Source: Paenibacillus sp. HWE-109 (GTDB lineage Bacteria; Bacillota; Bacilli; Paenibacillales; NBRC-103111). Taken from it: a DNA stretch of 64,000 nucleotides. Below, piece after piece: positions 53,970 through 63,265 of the stretch. The stretch's first letter is position 1. Each line of letters begins with the position of its first letter. The stretch covers positions 8,512,501-8,576,500 of the forward strand of contig NZ_CP091881.1 of the NCBI RefSeq assembly GCF_022163125.1. The letters are read 5' to 3'. The notes beneath the pieces are model-generated. The model saw only the letters and a program-made list of their open reading frames with translations. It made no database searches and was not told the origin of the DNA. The translations under genes were made by a program, and so were the position numbers.

Positions 53970-55235
53970 ATGAGTATAGCTACATCTGAAGATCGACTTA
54001 AAAAGAATCAGCGTCCCGTCACGATTATTGCAGTCGTTACCGCGCTCTGTCTGCTCGGAGATTCTATGTTGTATATCGTACTTCCTATTTACTGGAGGGA
54101 AGTCGGCCTCAGTGCCTTATGGGAGGTCGGGGTACTCCTTTCCATCAATCGTTTTATCAGGCTGCCAATGACTCCGCTGATCGGATTGCTTTATAAAAGA
54201 ATGTCTTTGCGCACAGGTCTTATTCTAGCCATACTCCTGGCGGCCGCGACAACAATCGGCTATAGCCTATTCAAGGGTTTCATTATTTGGCTCGTTCTTC
54301 GTTGCTTATGGGGGATCGCTTGGTCCTTCCTGCGCATGGGCGGCTATTTAACCGTTATCCGCTACTCGGACGATTCAAATCGTGGTCATCTCATGGGACT
54401 GTATAACGGAATATCCCGTTTGGGAAGCCTGATCGGCATGCTTGTTGGCGGCGTCCTCGCTCCGCTTGTCGGGATGCAAATCGTTTCCATTGCTTTCGGG
54501 GTGTTTATGCTGTTAGGGCTTCCTTATGTCGCTGCCTACATCTCCGGCGGTAAAGCGAACGAGCCAGATGTTTCTCTTCTGCGGAAGGAACGTCTAGACA
54601 GTCGGGAGTCAATCTGGAGTAAGCCTGTGATTAAAATTGTTGCAACCGGACTATTCGTTTATCTCCTCCAGACTGTTCTGAGCGTCACGTTAAGTCTGCA
54701 GATCGAAACCAACTATCCGCAGCCGATGACACTGTTAGGGATCGTCGTGACGAGCACGATGCTATCGGGCGTGCTGCAGGCAGCTCGCTGGGGGTGGGAA
54801 CCGTTTCTTGCCACCTGGATAGGCCTGCGATCTGACGGCTCCAAAGGGCGTTTGCCTCTTTTCTGTCTCACGCTGATCTGCTCAGCGGTCGGGTATGCCC
54901 TGGTACCGTGGCAGCTTCCGATCTATTTGTGGTGTGCGGTTATTTTACTCATTTTGGCGGCAAGTACAGCCGTTTCTACTTTAATGGACGCTTTGGCATC
55001 GGACGTCGCCCATCTATCATCTGTCGTTGCGGTTATGACCGCTTACTCGGTTGCGACGGATATGGGCTCCGCACTGGGCCCGATGCTGGTTTACTTAGCT
55101 ATCGGCTTGCCTAATGGTATAACGTATATTTATATAGGCAGTGCAATTATTTTCCTGCTGGTCGCATTAGGGCACAGGCCAAACGCCAAACAGGAAATGA
55201 CCGCTTTACCGAGTGAACGTGAACTTATGAAATAG
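53970..55235 (+). CDS. MFS transporter
   Basis: Major facilitator protein of 421 residues with about twelve membrane segments. The first half shows TALCLLGDSMLYIVLPIYWR and an RLPMTPLIGLLYKRMSLRTG loop of the MFS type; the second half ends in LVYLAIGLPNGITYIYIGSA. The ATG at 53970 has no good ribosome site: GGGGGAG at 53946-53952 is 17 bases away, and the ATA at 53958 would fit that spacing. The upstream GGGGGAGATGTTAT resembles the start region of the GH95-type genes, so the leader looks recombined. Its promoter carries the shared activator box, so it is probably coregulated with the hydrolases and may take up or export a sugar. A 60-bp relic of a twin gene lies at 45437. Confidence 0.85.
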   Translation: MSIATSEDRLKKNQRPVTIIAVVTALCLLGDSMLYIVLPIYWREVGLSALWEVGVLLSINRFIRLPMTPLIGLLYKRMSLRTGLILAILLAAATTIGYSLFKGFIIWLVLRCLWGIAWSFLRMGGYLTVIRYSDDSNRGHLMGLYNGISRLGSLIGMLVGGVLAPLVGMQIVSIAFGVFMLLGLPYVAAYISGGKANEPDVSLLRKERLDSRESIWSKPVIKIVATGLFVYLLQTVLSVTLSLQIETNYPQPMTLLGIVVTSTMLSGVLQAARWGWEPFLATWIGLRSDGSKGRLPLFCLTLICSAVGYALVPWQLPIYLWCAVILLILAASTAVSTLMDALASDVAHLSSVVAVMTAYSVATDMGSALGPMLVYLAIGLPNGITYIYIGSAIIFLLVALGHRPNAKQEMTALPSERELMK

Positions 55236-55357
55236 GAAAAAAACTATGAGGCAGCGTAAGTTGATGTTCAAGCATAATCTGACTATCGTTCTATGCAATA
55301 GAGGAATTTGTTCCTTGTTTGCTTGGAGGGAAGCTCATAGAATGAGAGAGCGAGCAT

Positions 55358-55403
55358 TGAACCGAAGGTGACAGGGGAACTTCCTCGTTTCCTTCGGTTT
55401 GTT
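55358..55403 (+). terminator. Terminator after the MFS gene
   Basis: ACCGAAGG (55361-55368) and CCTTCGGT (55391-55398) pair across an internal loop, followed by TTGTTCTC. Outer bases AATGAGA (55341) and TCTCATT (about 55402) can extend the stem. Confidence 0.6.
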
Positions 55404-55475
55404 CTCATTCAAGACCCCTTGTGATAGACTGAAAAATATTCAACTACGCATTCAGCGGAAGCGAGGGATCGTCAC

Positions 55476-57266
55476 GTGCCGTTTCTATCCTGGTTTACGT
55501 CTTTAACGTTAAAATCTCGCCTATTTCTTGCCTTCATCGCGCTCATTCTCCTGCCGTTTTCCACTTTGGAAATATATAACTTCCAGAAAGTGAAGCTGAA
55601 CCTGCAGCAGAAGACAAGCGAGCAAAGCTTGGTTCAGATGAGCAAAATGAATGAATCACTCGAAAGCCTGCTGGCTACAACGTTCAAGACGATCACGATG
55701 TTCGAGCAGGATTCTTCCGTGCTTGCTGTGCTGAAGAAGCCGCAAGGCGTCGACCAGCTCTTCAATCAGCGGAAAATCGAAGAGCGATTTCGATCGGTAA
55801 CGAACAGTCTGTTCATCTCAAGTCCGCCCGTTTTCTATACGATTGCGGATCTTCATAACAATATCTACACGTCCTTTCAGCCAGCGATTCGCTTGAATTA
55901 CGATACTGTGCAGGCGAAGCCTTGGTTTCAGAGCGCCTTGACGGCGTCGGCCCCTTACCGGTGGCAGCTGGAAAGCAACGACGTGCTGCCCGACATTAGC
56001 AAAAGTCTGCAGCTGCTAGGCATTTCGGCGCCTCTCCGGGATACAGACGGTGCCATGAGCGCCATCATTCACATCGCCGTGGATTACCAAACCTGGTTCA
56101 GATCTGCCACTAACGGAAGTCCAGCGTCCGACCAGTACTATCTCATTGATCGAAACGGGAGCGTTATCGTCCAGTCTGGCACGGATAAGGCGGCTCTGCT
56201 ATTGGAAAAGCCCATTATCGACCGCTTGCTTGCAGCGGATGCGAAGAACGGTTTTTTCGTACAAGGCAGTACGTTTATCAATTATACTACGGTGCCTTCG
56301 TTCCAAGGCTATCTGCTCAAAACGGTGCCCTCCCATATTCTCTTCGCGGAGCTTCGTTCTATTCAGAATGCCTATATGGGGACCCTCATTTTCTTTACGA
56401 TGGCTTTTATCGTTATCACCTTTATCATCGCTTCAGCAGTCACCCGACCTCTGCGGCTCATCCAGTTCAAAATGCTCGATGTCGTTCGTAAGGAGCTGAA
56501 GGTCCGGCTGCCGGAGAACAAATATGGGGGAGATATTCTTCCCATTGTGCAGGCTTTCAACCAAATGATTGCCGATATGAATGGGCTCATTCAACGGCTG
56601 AAGGTCGAGGAACGGCAGAAGGAAGCCAGCCGGTTCCAGATGCTGCTGTCGCAGATGAATCCGCATTTCTTGCTGAATACACTGAATACGATTCGCTGGC
56701 TGGCTTTGGATCGGGGGGACCCGGCCATTCCCAAAATTTGTGTATCCTTGGGCAGACTGACCGAAGCCGGATTGAAGCTCGATGTGGATCTCATTCATCT
56801 GGAGCAGGAATTGGAGCTGGTGAGGGGCTATGTGTATATTCAACAGTTCCGTTACGATCAGCAGTTCCAGATTGAATACGAATATGCGGATGATTTTAAA
56901 TACGCGCTTGTTCCTAAACTCAGCCTGCAGCCGATCGTAGAGAATGCTATTTATCACGGTATTTCCCAGATTCAGGAGCAGGGACAAATTACCATTCGCA
57001 TTTACTGCGAGGACCTGCATCTCATCATGGAAGTGGAGGATAATGGCATCGGTATGCTGCAGAGCGCCAGCTTTTCTAAGGACCAGCATCAAGGGATTGC
57101 CTTGCAAAACCTGAAAGAGCGGTTAGCGCTTCTGTTCAAAAAAGAAGCCAGTTTAGACTATGTACCCGTCTCCCAGGGTTGCAAGGTACGTATTCAGCTT
57201 CCCTTATTGCTTTCTACCCCTTACGGAAAAGGAGATGAACCCGATGTGGAGCGTGCTGCTCGTTGA
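55476..57266 (+). CDS. Sensor histidine kinase, YesM family (system 3)
   Basis: Membrane sensor kinase of 596 residues, GTG start at 55476 seven bases after GAGGGA. Membrane helices at about 14-30 and 300-322 flank an extracellular Cache-type domain. HAMP follows (ITRPLRLIQFKM is near in sequence), then the His_kinase domain with His397 in QMNPHFLLNTLNTIRW and a C-terminal ATPase domain with VEDNGIGM. Same domain plan as the kinase at 24087. It overlaps its response regulator by 23 bp. Likely role: sensing sugars outside the cell and controlling the importer genes at 58925-62137. Confidence 0.92.
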   Translation: MPFLSWFTSLTLKSRLFLAFIALILLPFSTLEIYNFQKVKLNLQQKTSEQSLVQMSKMNESLESLLATTFKTITMFEQDSSVLAVLKKPQGVDQLFNQRKIEERFRSVTNSLFISSPPVFYTIADLHNNIYTSFQPAIRLNYDTVQAKPWFQSALTASAPYRWQLESNDVLPDISKSLQLLGISAPLRDTDGAMSAIIHIAVDYQTWFRSATNGSPASDQYYLIDRNGSVIVQSGTDKAALLLEKPIIDRLLAADAKNGFFVQGSTFINYTTVPSFQGYLLKTVPSHILFAELRSIQNAYMGTLIFFTMAFIVITFIIASAVTRPLRLIQFKMLDVVRKELKVRLPENKYGGDILPIVQAFNQMIADMNGLIQRLKVEERQKEASRFQMLLSQMNPHFLLNTLNTIRWLALDRGDPAIPKICVSLGRLTEAGLKLDVDLIHLEQELELVRGYVYIQQFRYDQQFQIEYEYADDFKYALVPKLSLQPIVENAIYHGISQIQEQGQITIRIYCEDLHLIMEVEDNGIGMLQSASFSKDQHQGIALQNLKERLALLFKKEASLDYVPVSQGCKVRIQLPLLLSTPYGKGDEPDVERAAR

Positions 57267-58704
57267 AGATGAAGTGTTCGTCAGGCGAAGATTAAAGGAA
57301 ACGATGCCTTGGGCGAAAATGGGGTTCATCATCGTCGGGGAAGCTGGCAATGGACTCGAGGCCATGGAGAAAATCAGGGAGTACCAGCCTGACGTTGTCA
57401 TCAGTGATATATTAATGCCTTTATTGGATGGCGTTGAATTGTTGAAACAAGCGCGAAAGGAAGGTTATGACTGCCGTTTCGTCATGCTGACTGTCATGAG
57501 TGACTTCCAATACGTGCAGCAGGCTTTGGAGTTCGGTGCGACCAGTTATATGCTTAAACTGTACATGGATCATGAAACTTTGGCAGAGACAATGGACAAA
57601 GTGGACAAAGAGCTTTATCAGCGCAAACAAGCCGCAGATCGGGAGGCTGAAGCTGTCTACCGCAAACTTTGGGCAGAGCTGACAGGAGGCGGTGGGGCGA
57701 GCAGGGATGCAGGAAGTGTGCCTGATATTCCGGGCGCTCGTGGCCGCATGCTGCGAATTGCAGCGGTGCTGCATGGAGATGCTGCATTCTCGGTCGACGA
57801 GTTTCTGGCGCTCGGACTCCTGGATGGGGATACGGCATGCTCTCGGTACTGGCATTCGCTGACAGCGGAAGGGATTAGCACCTTTTTCTGCTGGGCGCCA
57901 CCTTCCTGCTCTTTCACTTTGTTTGAAGAGCGGAGCGTTCCTCATTGTGTCGTCTATGCCAATTGGACCAATCTCGAAGGGCTAAGGGAAACTTGGGGGC
58001 AGGTGCTGGCTACCCTCGACAAGATGTGGTATCATCCGGTCCGCGGTGCGACTCTCTGTATTTCGGAGAATTCCTCAGTGATGGAAACTGCGGATACATG
58101 GGGGCTGGAGCACGAAATCTGGCATAACCTGGAGCAGTTGAGATGGGATGCCGTGGTTGGAGCGGTTCATGAGCTGTGGGAGAAGTTCGAAGCGCAGGCA
58201 GTGCCGCAGCATCAAGTGAAGGAAGCGGCTGCTCGGATCGAGCTGCTTTGCGCCCGTATCTCGCAGCTCTTCACTGTAGATAAGGAGGCGCTGCTCGCAG
58301 CGGATCACCGGGCGTTGCGAGCCGTGCTGCTTGCCCGTCTGGAGATGCATTACGTGCGCTTGAATGCCTCCCGTATTGCGGTGTCCGACCATCCGGATAT
58401 CAACAAGATCATCGCCTATCTGCATGAGCATTATGCTCAGGAGATTACGTTGGCCAGCCTTGCGAATCTCGTCCGTATGGATGACAAATACCTCAGCGGG
58501 CTGTTCAAGAAGAAGATGGGCCTCAACATCATTCAATACTTGCACCAGATTCGTATTGAGCATGCCCGAAGACTGCTGCGTGAGACCGATCTCACCATTA
58601 GCCATATAGGCGAAATCGTTGGCTTCGCCAATGATAATTATTTTATTAAGATCTTCAAACGCTTTGCGGGGATGACACCTGCCGTGTTCAGGCACAGAAC
58701 ATGA
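57244..58704 (+). CDS. Response regulator, YesN family with AraC-type DNA-binding domain (system 3)
   Basis: Response regulator of 486 residues from the ATG at 57244, nine bases after AAAAGGAG; a longer frame from 57160 lies inside the kinase gene and is rejected. The receiver domain (1-120) has VEDEVFVRRRLK, Asp55 in ISDILMPLLDG and a TVMSDFQYVQQAL switch. A variable middle part precedes the AraC domain at about 385-482: EITLASLANLVRMDDKYLSG and DLTISHIGEIVGFANDNYFI. Overlaps the kinase by 23 bp. Expected to activate the binding-protein and permease genes that follow the terminator. Confidence 0.92.
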   Translation: MWSVLLVEDEVFVRRRLKETMPWAKMGFIIVGEAGNGLEAMEKIREYQPDVVISDILMPLLDGVELLKQARKEGYDCRFVMLTVMSDFQYVQQALEFGATSYMLKLYMDHETLAETMDKVDKELYQRKQAADREAEAVYRKLWAELTGGGGASRDAGSVPDIPGARGRMLRIAAVLHGDAAFSVDEFLALGLLDGDTACSRYWHSLTAEGISTFFCWAPPSCSFTLFEERSVPHCVVYANWTNLEGLRETWGQVLATLDKMWYHPVRGATLCISENSSVMETADTWGLEHEIWHNLEQLRWDAVVGAVHELWEKFEAQAVPQHQVKEAAARIELLCARISQLFTVDKEALLAADHRALRAVLLARLEMHYVRLNASRIAVSDHPDINKIIAYLHEHYAQEITLASLANLVRMDDKYLSGLFKKKMGLNIIQYLHQIRIEHARRLLRETDLTISHIGEIVGFANDNYFIKIFKRFAGMTPAVFRHRT

Positions 58705-58743
58705 TGCAGTGGTTACGGCAGCCTCTCTAGTCGTTTGAGCTGC

Positions 58744-58776
58744 AGCCAATCCGTGTTAGCGCGGGTTGGCTTTTTT
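58744..58776 (+). terminator. Terminator after system 3 two-component genes
   Basis: AGCCAATCCG and CGGGTTGGCT pair across TGTTAGCG, followed by six T. Confidence 0.85.
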
Positions 58777-58924
58777 GTCAATGTGCGATCCTTAGAGGCA
58801 AGGTTTCTCTCGCGAATGTGACTTTTGTTCTATAGATTCATGGATTCTGTTTCTTATCCACTTCACATTGCGAATGATATAGTAGGTACAGCAACAAGCA
58901 ATCCATTGCGGGAGGTCAGCGAAA

Positions 58925-60250
58925 ATGACAAAGAGAAAGATGACAATGGCACTAGGTGCACTCGCTCTTACGTTAGGTCTTACAGCATGCGGCGCATCCT
59001 CGGACGGCAACGTTCCCAGCAGCACCGCTTCAAGTTCAGGAACGCAGGCTCCTTCGGCTAAGAGCGTTAAGCTGAAAATGTGGGGGGGCGTTCCGCCAGA
59101 GTCGGGTCCCCAAGCCGTGGTTGATGCCTGGAATTCCAAGAATCCGGACATTCAATTGGAATACGAGCGCTATGTCAATGACGATGCCGGCAATCTCAAG
59201 TTGGATACGGCACTGCTCACTGGGCAAGGCGTCGACTTATTCGTCAACTACTCGGGCACGTCGCTGAAGAAGAGAGTCGATGCTGGCGTAGCGCTTGACT
59301 TGAGCAGCTACACGGATTACAACATCGAGCAAAAGATGGGCGCCAATTCCAAGGACTGGCAAGTTAACGGAAAATATTACGGAATTCCGACGGTGAAGAG
59401 CAACTTCTACATTTGGTTTAACAAGGATATGCTCGATCAGGCCAATCTCAAACTTCCGACTTCCTGGACATGGAAAGACATGCAGGATTACGCGGCTAAA
59501 TTGAAAACAGATAAGCGGTTCGGTCTTTTTCAACATTTGGAAGTCTATCCCGATTCGTTGGACTCCGTGCTGACACATGACGGCTATACCAAGAAAGACG
59601 GTAGCTCGAATCTGGACAATCCGCTGGTTGGTACGTGGCTGGATACACTGAACGCGATGATGAAAGATAAATCCACCCCGATGTTGGGCGAACAACTAAC
59701 GACCAAAATGCCGGTGGAAACGATGTTCCTCAAAGGGGAAGGCGCTATGCTGAACGCTGGCTCCTGGATTTTCCGCAGCTCGAATAACTTGAAGGAAAAT
59801 CCGCGCACGTTCAAAATTGCTTTCGCCCCTGTCCCAAGACTGGACAGCAACGGGCAGAACAGTATGAAAAGAGGCGGCCTCGGCGACTTCGTGTCGATCA
59901 ATGCCAAAACAGCGAATAAAGAAGCAGCATGGAAGTTCCTGAAGTGGTATGCGGACGGCGGATTGATGCCACTGGCTTCCGGCGGGCGCATTCCGTCTTC
60001 CAAGGATGCGGATGCCGATCAAGCGCTCAAGCTGCTGCTGGGCGAAAACGAGAGCACTTACGACATTCCGTCTCTGAAATACGTTCTGTTCGAGGACAAG
60101 ACACCGACCTATTCGCGCAATCTGCCGCAGCAGGTAATGGATCTACGCAGAGAGGAATATGAGAAATATTTCTTGGGCAAGCAGGATACCGCGACGACTT
60201 TGGCCGCCATGGTCAAACGGCACAGCGAATTTCTAAAAACAAACAAATAA
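58925..60250 (+). CDS. Extracellular solute-binding lipoprotein, family 1 (system 3)
   Basis: Sugar-binding lipoprotein of 441 residues; lipobox LTAC with Cys22, Ser/Thr-rich linker to about residue 45, then VKLKMWGGVPPESGPQAVVD. Further features are RYVNDDAGNLKLDTALLTG, LPTSWTWKDMQDYAAKLKTD and a MLNAGSWIFRSSNN stretch. Closest in the window is the system 1 protein at 27559. The start follows GGGAGGTCAGCGAAA. It heads the system 3 importer operon: 65 bp to the first permease and 55 bp between permeases. Confidence 0.92.
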   Translation: MTKRKMTMALGALALTLGLTACGASSDGNVPSSTASSSGTQAPSAKSVKLKMWGGVPPESGPQAVVDAWNSKNPDIQLEYERYVNDDAGNLKLDTALLTGQGVDLFVNYSGTSLKKRVDAGVALDLSSYTDYNIEQKMGANSKDWQVNGKYYGIPTVKSNFYIWFNKDMLDQANLKLPTSWTWKDMQDYAAKLKTDKRFGLFQHLEVYPDSLDSVLTHDGYTKKDGSSNLDNPLVGTWLDTLNAMMKDKSTPMLGEQLTTKMPVETMFLKGEGAMLNAGSWIFRSSNNLKENPRTFKIAFAPVPRLDSNGQNSMKRGGLGDFVSINAKTANKEAAWKFLKWYADGGLMPLASGGRIPSSKDADADQALKLLLGENESTYDIPSLKYVLFEDKTPTYSRNLPQQVMDLRREEYEKYFLGKQDTATTLAAMVKRHSEFLKTNK

Positions 60251-60315
60251 TAAACAGGGCAGGGGGATTGGCTTAGGTCGGTTTCCCTGCTCCTTATGTG
60301 ACGGGAGGTCATTGC

Positions 60316-61197
60316 ATGAAGACCAACTGGATGGCCAGAAACAGCCTCACTGGCTATTTATTTATTGCTCCCAACATGCTGGGGGTTCTCCTATTTTTTA
60401 TCCTGCCGGCGATCTTTTCTTTCGGCCTTGTATTCACTAATTACCAGTTCGCGAATCCTTCCTTTCATTTCGTGGGACTCGATAATTTCAAAAGACTGCT
60501 GCATGATGATCTCTTCTATGTATCGCTTAAGAATACGGGCTTATATCTACTGTCTGTTCCGGTCTCGATTTTCTTGGCCTTTCTGGTTGCTTTGGTGCTG
60601 AATAAGCACGTTTTTGCCAAAGGGCTGATCCGCGCCATGTACTTTCTGCCTTACATTACGAGCGGGGTAGCAGTCGCTTTCGTCTGGATGTTGTTGTTTC
60701 AACCGTCTGAGGGCCCGATCAACCAGATGCTACGGGCCATAGGAATTTCTCATCCGCCAGGCTGGCTGTCCACGACAGAGACGTCTATGGTGGCCATCGA
60801 CATCATATGGATATGGTTCATGCTCGGCTATAACATGATTATTTATTTGGCAGCGCTGCAGGAAATATCGCCAGAACTGTTGGAAGCTGCGACAGTTGAC
60901 GGTGCAAGCGGGTTGGTGAAGATTAAATCGATCATATTTCCCATCGTAAGCCCGACGACCTTCCTTCTCTTGATTACGGGTTTGATTATGACCATCAAGT
61001 CATTCGGGCTGATTCAGGCTATTACGCAGGGCGGACCGGGTAACAGCACGACAATTCTTTCTCTTTTTATCTATAAAAATGCGTTCGGTTATTATGAAAT
61101 GGGCTACGCTTCAACCATCTCCTGGGTATTGTTCTTAATTATCGCAGCAATAACGTTTATCCAGTGGTTTGGTCAGAAGAAGTGGGTTCATTATTAG
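60316..61197 (+). CDS. ABC sugar permease, MalF/UgpA type (system 3)
   Basis: Permease of 293 residues from the ATG at 60316, seven bases after GGGAGG; an in-frame start at 60298 covers the ribosome site itself. It has six membrane segments, opening with NSLTGYLFIAPNMLGVLLFF, and an EAA loop LEAATVDGASGLVKIKSIIF near residue 195. It ends WFGQKKWVHY, closely like the system 1 permease at 19846 (RTQKKWQDQY). Pairs with the MalG-type permease at 61253. Confidence 0.93.
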   Translation: MKTNWMARNSLTGYLFIAPNMLGVLLFFILPAIFSFGLVFTNYQFANPSFHFVGLDNFKRLLHDDLFYVSLKNTGLYLLSVPVSIFLAFLVALVLNKHVFAKGLIRAMYFLPYITSGVAVAFVWMLLFQPSEGPINQMLRAIGISHPPGWLSTTETSMVAIDIIWIWFMLGYNMIIYLAALQEISPELLEAATVDGASGLVKIKSIIFPIVSPTTFLLLITGLIMTIKSFGLIQAITQGGPGNSTTILSLFIYKNAFGYYEMGYASTISWVLFLIIAAITFIQWFGQKKWVHY

Positions 61198-61252
61198 ACA
61201 AGCGGCAATGAAGCTGGTTACCCGGCGATTAATGGAATAGGAGGCGACCTCT

Positions 61253-62137
61253 ATGGCTGCTGTTCAAACGGACCTAACGGTAGGAGCGAAAGCTCGGACG
61301 AAGCGCCGATTTCCGCTCCAGACCTTGGTCAAAGCACTAATGACGATCGTCATGTTTACCTTTGGACTTGCCATGATTGTCCCGTTCATTTGGATGATCA
61401 GCACTTCCTTCAAATCTCCAGCTGAGGTCTTTCAATACCCGGTCCGCTGGATCCCCGCACACTTCAATATGGAGCATCATATCCGGGTATGGACGGGGAA
61501 AATGAGCTTCGCCACCTACTATCTCAACTCCTTGAAAGTGGCTGTAACCTGCACCATTGGCGCAACCTTGCTCTCATCGCTGGCCGCCTACAGCTTCGCT
61601 CGGATCACGTTCAAAGGCAGGGATACATTGTTTCTCATTTATCTATCCATGATGATGATTCCTCCTCAGGTGCTGTTTGTGCCGAAATTCATTATGTTCG
61701 AATGGGCGGGGATTTATAACACTTTGTGGGCGCTCATTTTGCCTGGCATGATTACAATTTTCGGCGTTTTCTTATTGAGACAGTTTTTCATCCGAATCCC
61801 TGCGGAAATTTCCGAATCTGCTTTTATGGATGGTGCCGGGCATTATAAAATCTTTTTTCGGCTCATGCTCCCGCTAGCAAAGCCTGCTATGGCTACCTTG
61901 GCGATTATCGACTTCTCTTGGCAGTGGAACGATTACGAGAATGCGCTTGTCTTCTTAACAGATCGCAAATTATATACGATTCCTCTGGGATTGCAAAACT
62001 ATATTATGGAGTTTAACGTGGATTATAACGGCATGATGGCTGCTGCAAGTGCCGCGATCCTGCCAATGATCATCGTGTTCGTGCTTGGTCAGCGCTTCAT
62101 TATTCAAGGCATTTCAAATACGGCGGTAAAAGGGTAG
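61253..62137 (+). CDS. ABC sugar permease, MalG/UgpE type (system 3)
   Basis: Permease of 294 residues, start after AATAGGAGGCGACC. It has six membrane segments and an EAA loop SESAFMDGAGHYKIFFRLML followed by PLAKPAMATL. The C-terminus RFIIQGISNTAVKG is of the MalG type and close to the system 1 partner at 20752. It is the last gene of the island before a strong terminator and the insertion sequences. As with systems 1 and 2, no ATPase is encoded. Confidence 0.93.
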   Translation: MAAVQTDLTVGAKARTKRRFPLQTLVKALMTIVMFTFGLAMIVPFIWMISTSFKSPAEVFQYPVRWIPAHFNMEHHIRVWTGKMSFATYYLNSLKVAVTCTIGATLLSSLAAYSFARITFKGRDTLFLIYLSMMMIPPQVLFVPKFIMFEWAGIYNTLWALILPGMITIFGVFLLRQFFIRIPAEISESAFMDGAGHYKIFFRLMLPLAKPAMATLAIIDFSWQWNDYENALVFLTDRKLYTIPLGLQNYIMEFNVDYNGMMAAASAAILPMIIVFVLGQRFIIQGISNTAVKG

Positions 62138-62157
62138 TTCCACCTGGAAAAGCAAAG

Positions 62158-62202
62158 AAGGGCTGTCTCACAAGGTTACAACCTTGCGAGCAGCCCTTTC
62201 TC
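62158..62202 (+). terminator. Strong terminator ending the island
   Basis: AAGGGCTG...CAGCCCTT outer stem with inner CAAGGTT/AACCTTG stem, followed by TCTCTTT. Confidence 0.9.
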
Positions 62203-62232
62203 TTTCTGCTATCCAACCAGCATCACCAGACC

Positions 62233-62308
62233 CCGCTGCACCAAGAAATAAGAGCATCCAGAAGCTCTTATCCGCGCCAAAAGCAGCTCGATTCAAGCAA
62301 TAAGAGTC
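62233..62308. repeat. 76-bp direct repeat flanking the IS3-type element, left copy
   Basis: Matches 63641-63716 without gaps at an offset of 1408 bp. It contains the small hairpin ATAAGAGC/GCTCTTAT (62248-62271). A second hairpin ATAAGAG/CTCTTAT (62300-62323) starts in its end and is intact only here. Confidence 0.85.
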
Positions 62309-62380
62309 CCTGGGGGCTCTTATCGCCAACCAAAACCACCCAAATGTATCTGAGTCAATAGAGTGGACACAAAAAAAGAG

Positions 62381-63265
62381 CTAAGAAGTTAGTTTTATTT
62401 GCTTGTAGTACTGGGATTCAAACTTGTCTGGAGACAAATAGCCAAGCTTGCTGTGCGTACGCTTCCTGTTGTAGAAAAACTCAATGTACCAGTAGATTCG
62501 TTGGTGTGCTTCTTGGCGGCTTTGAAATTTATATCTGTACACCAATTCCCGCTTGAGAATGCTGTGAAAAGCCTCTATACAAGCGTTGTCGTAGCAATTA
62601 CCTTTACGGCTCATACTACGAATCATATGGTATTCTTTCAGTTGTTTACGGTACTCATTAGATGCATACTGCGATCCCCGGTCTGAATGATGGATAAGGC
62701 CTTTAGGCGGCCTTTTGGCTTCGTATGCTTGATTTAAGGCGTCTAGCGTCAGTTCCACGGTCATGCGATTGCCCAGCTGCCAGCCAACGATTTTGCGGGT
62801 AAACAAGTCAAGAACGCTTGCTAAATAAAGGTTTCCTTGACGTGTATGGATGTACGTGATGTCGGTAACCCATACTTGATTCGGTCTTGTACACACATCA
62901 AAATGCTGATTTAACCAATTTGGCGCAATCGGGTGGCTGTGATTGGAATCCGTTGTTTGTACCTTGAATTTCCCTATAGCTTGTGAGCGTAAGCCCTTCT
63001 TTTTCATGATGCGTCCAACCGTTTTGACAGCGACTTTGAAACCTTTTTTTCTCAGTTCCTTTGTGATTTTCGGACTCCCGTAATTCCGATCCGATTCCAA
63101 GTACTCCTTTTCCACCTCTTTAGCCAACGCTTCGCGGTGCTTTTTCCGCTCACTTGGGGGTGTGGTTCGCCATTTATAATAGCCGCTCTTGGATACACCT
63201 AGTACGCTGCACATCTTCTCAACTCGAAATGTTGAACGGTGGTCATCAATGAACTTGAATCTCAC
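62381..63265 (-). CDS. IS3-family transposase OrfB (DDE integrase core)
   Basis: Catalytic half of an IS3-type transposase, 294 residues, beginning with an HTH_21-type segment (VLGVSKSGYYKWRTTPPSER). The DDE residues are visible: Asp in NQVWVTDITYI, Asp in GLIHHSDRGSQYAS and Glu in NACIEAFHSILKRE, spaced as in the rve integrase core. The annotated GTG start overlaps OrfA by 4 bp. The frame stays open upstream to the slippery site at about 63295-63301, so the active enzyme is expected to be an OrfAB fusion made by -1 frameshifting. The gene appears intact. Confidence 0.93.
   Translation of the reverse strand: MRFKFIDDHRSTFRVEKMCSVLGVSKSGYYKWRTTPPSERKKHREALAKEVEKEYLESDRNYGSPKITKELRKKGFKVAVKTVGRIMKKKGLRSQAIGKFKVQTTDSNHSHPIAPNWLNQHFDVCTRPNQVWVTDITYIHTRQGNLYLASVLDLFTRKIVGWQLGNRMTVELTLDALNQAYEAKRPPKGLIHHSDRGSQYASNEYRKQLKEYHMIRSMSRKGNCYDNACIEAFHSILKRELVYRYKFQSRQEAHQRIYWYIEFFYNRKRTHSKLGYLSPDKFESQYYKQIKLTS

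Noticed and set aside
56433..57107. 224-codon minus-strand reading frame
   Set aside because: Shadow of the YesM-type kinase gene, no domain or ribosome site. The same applies to 58075-58749 opposite the response regulator.
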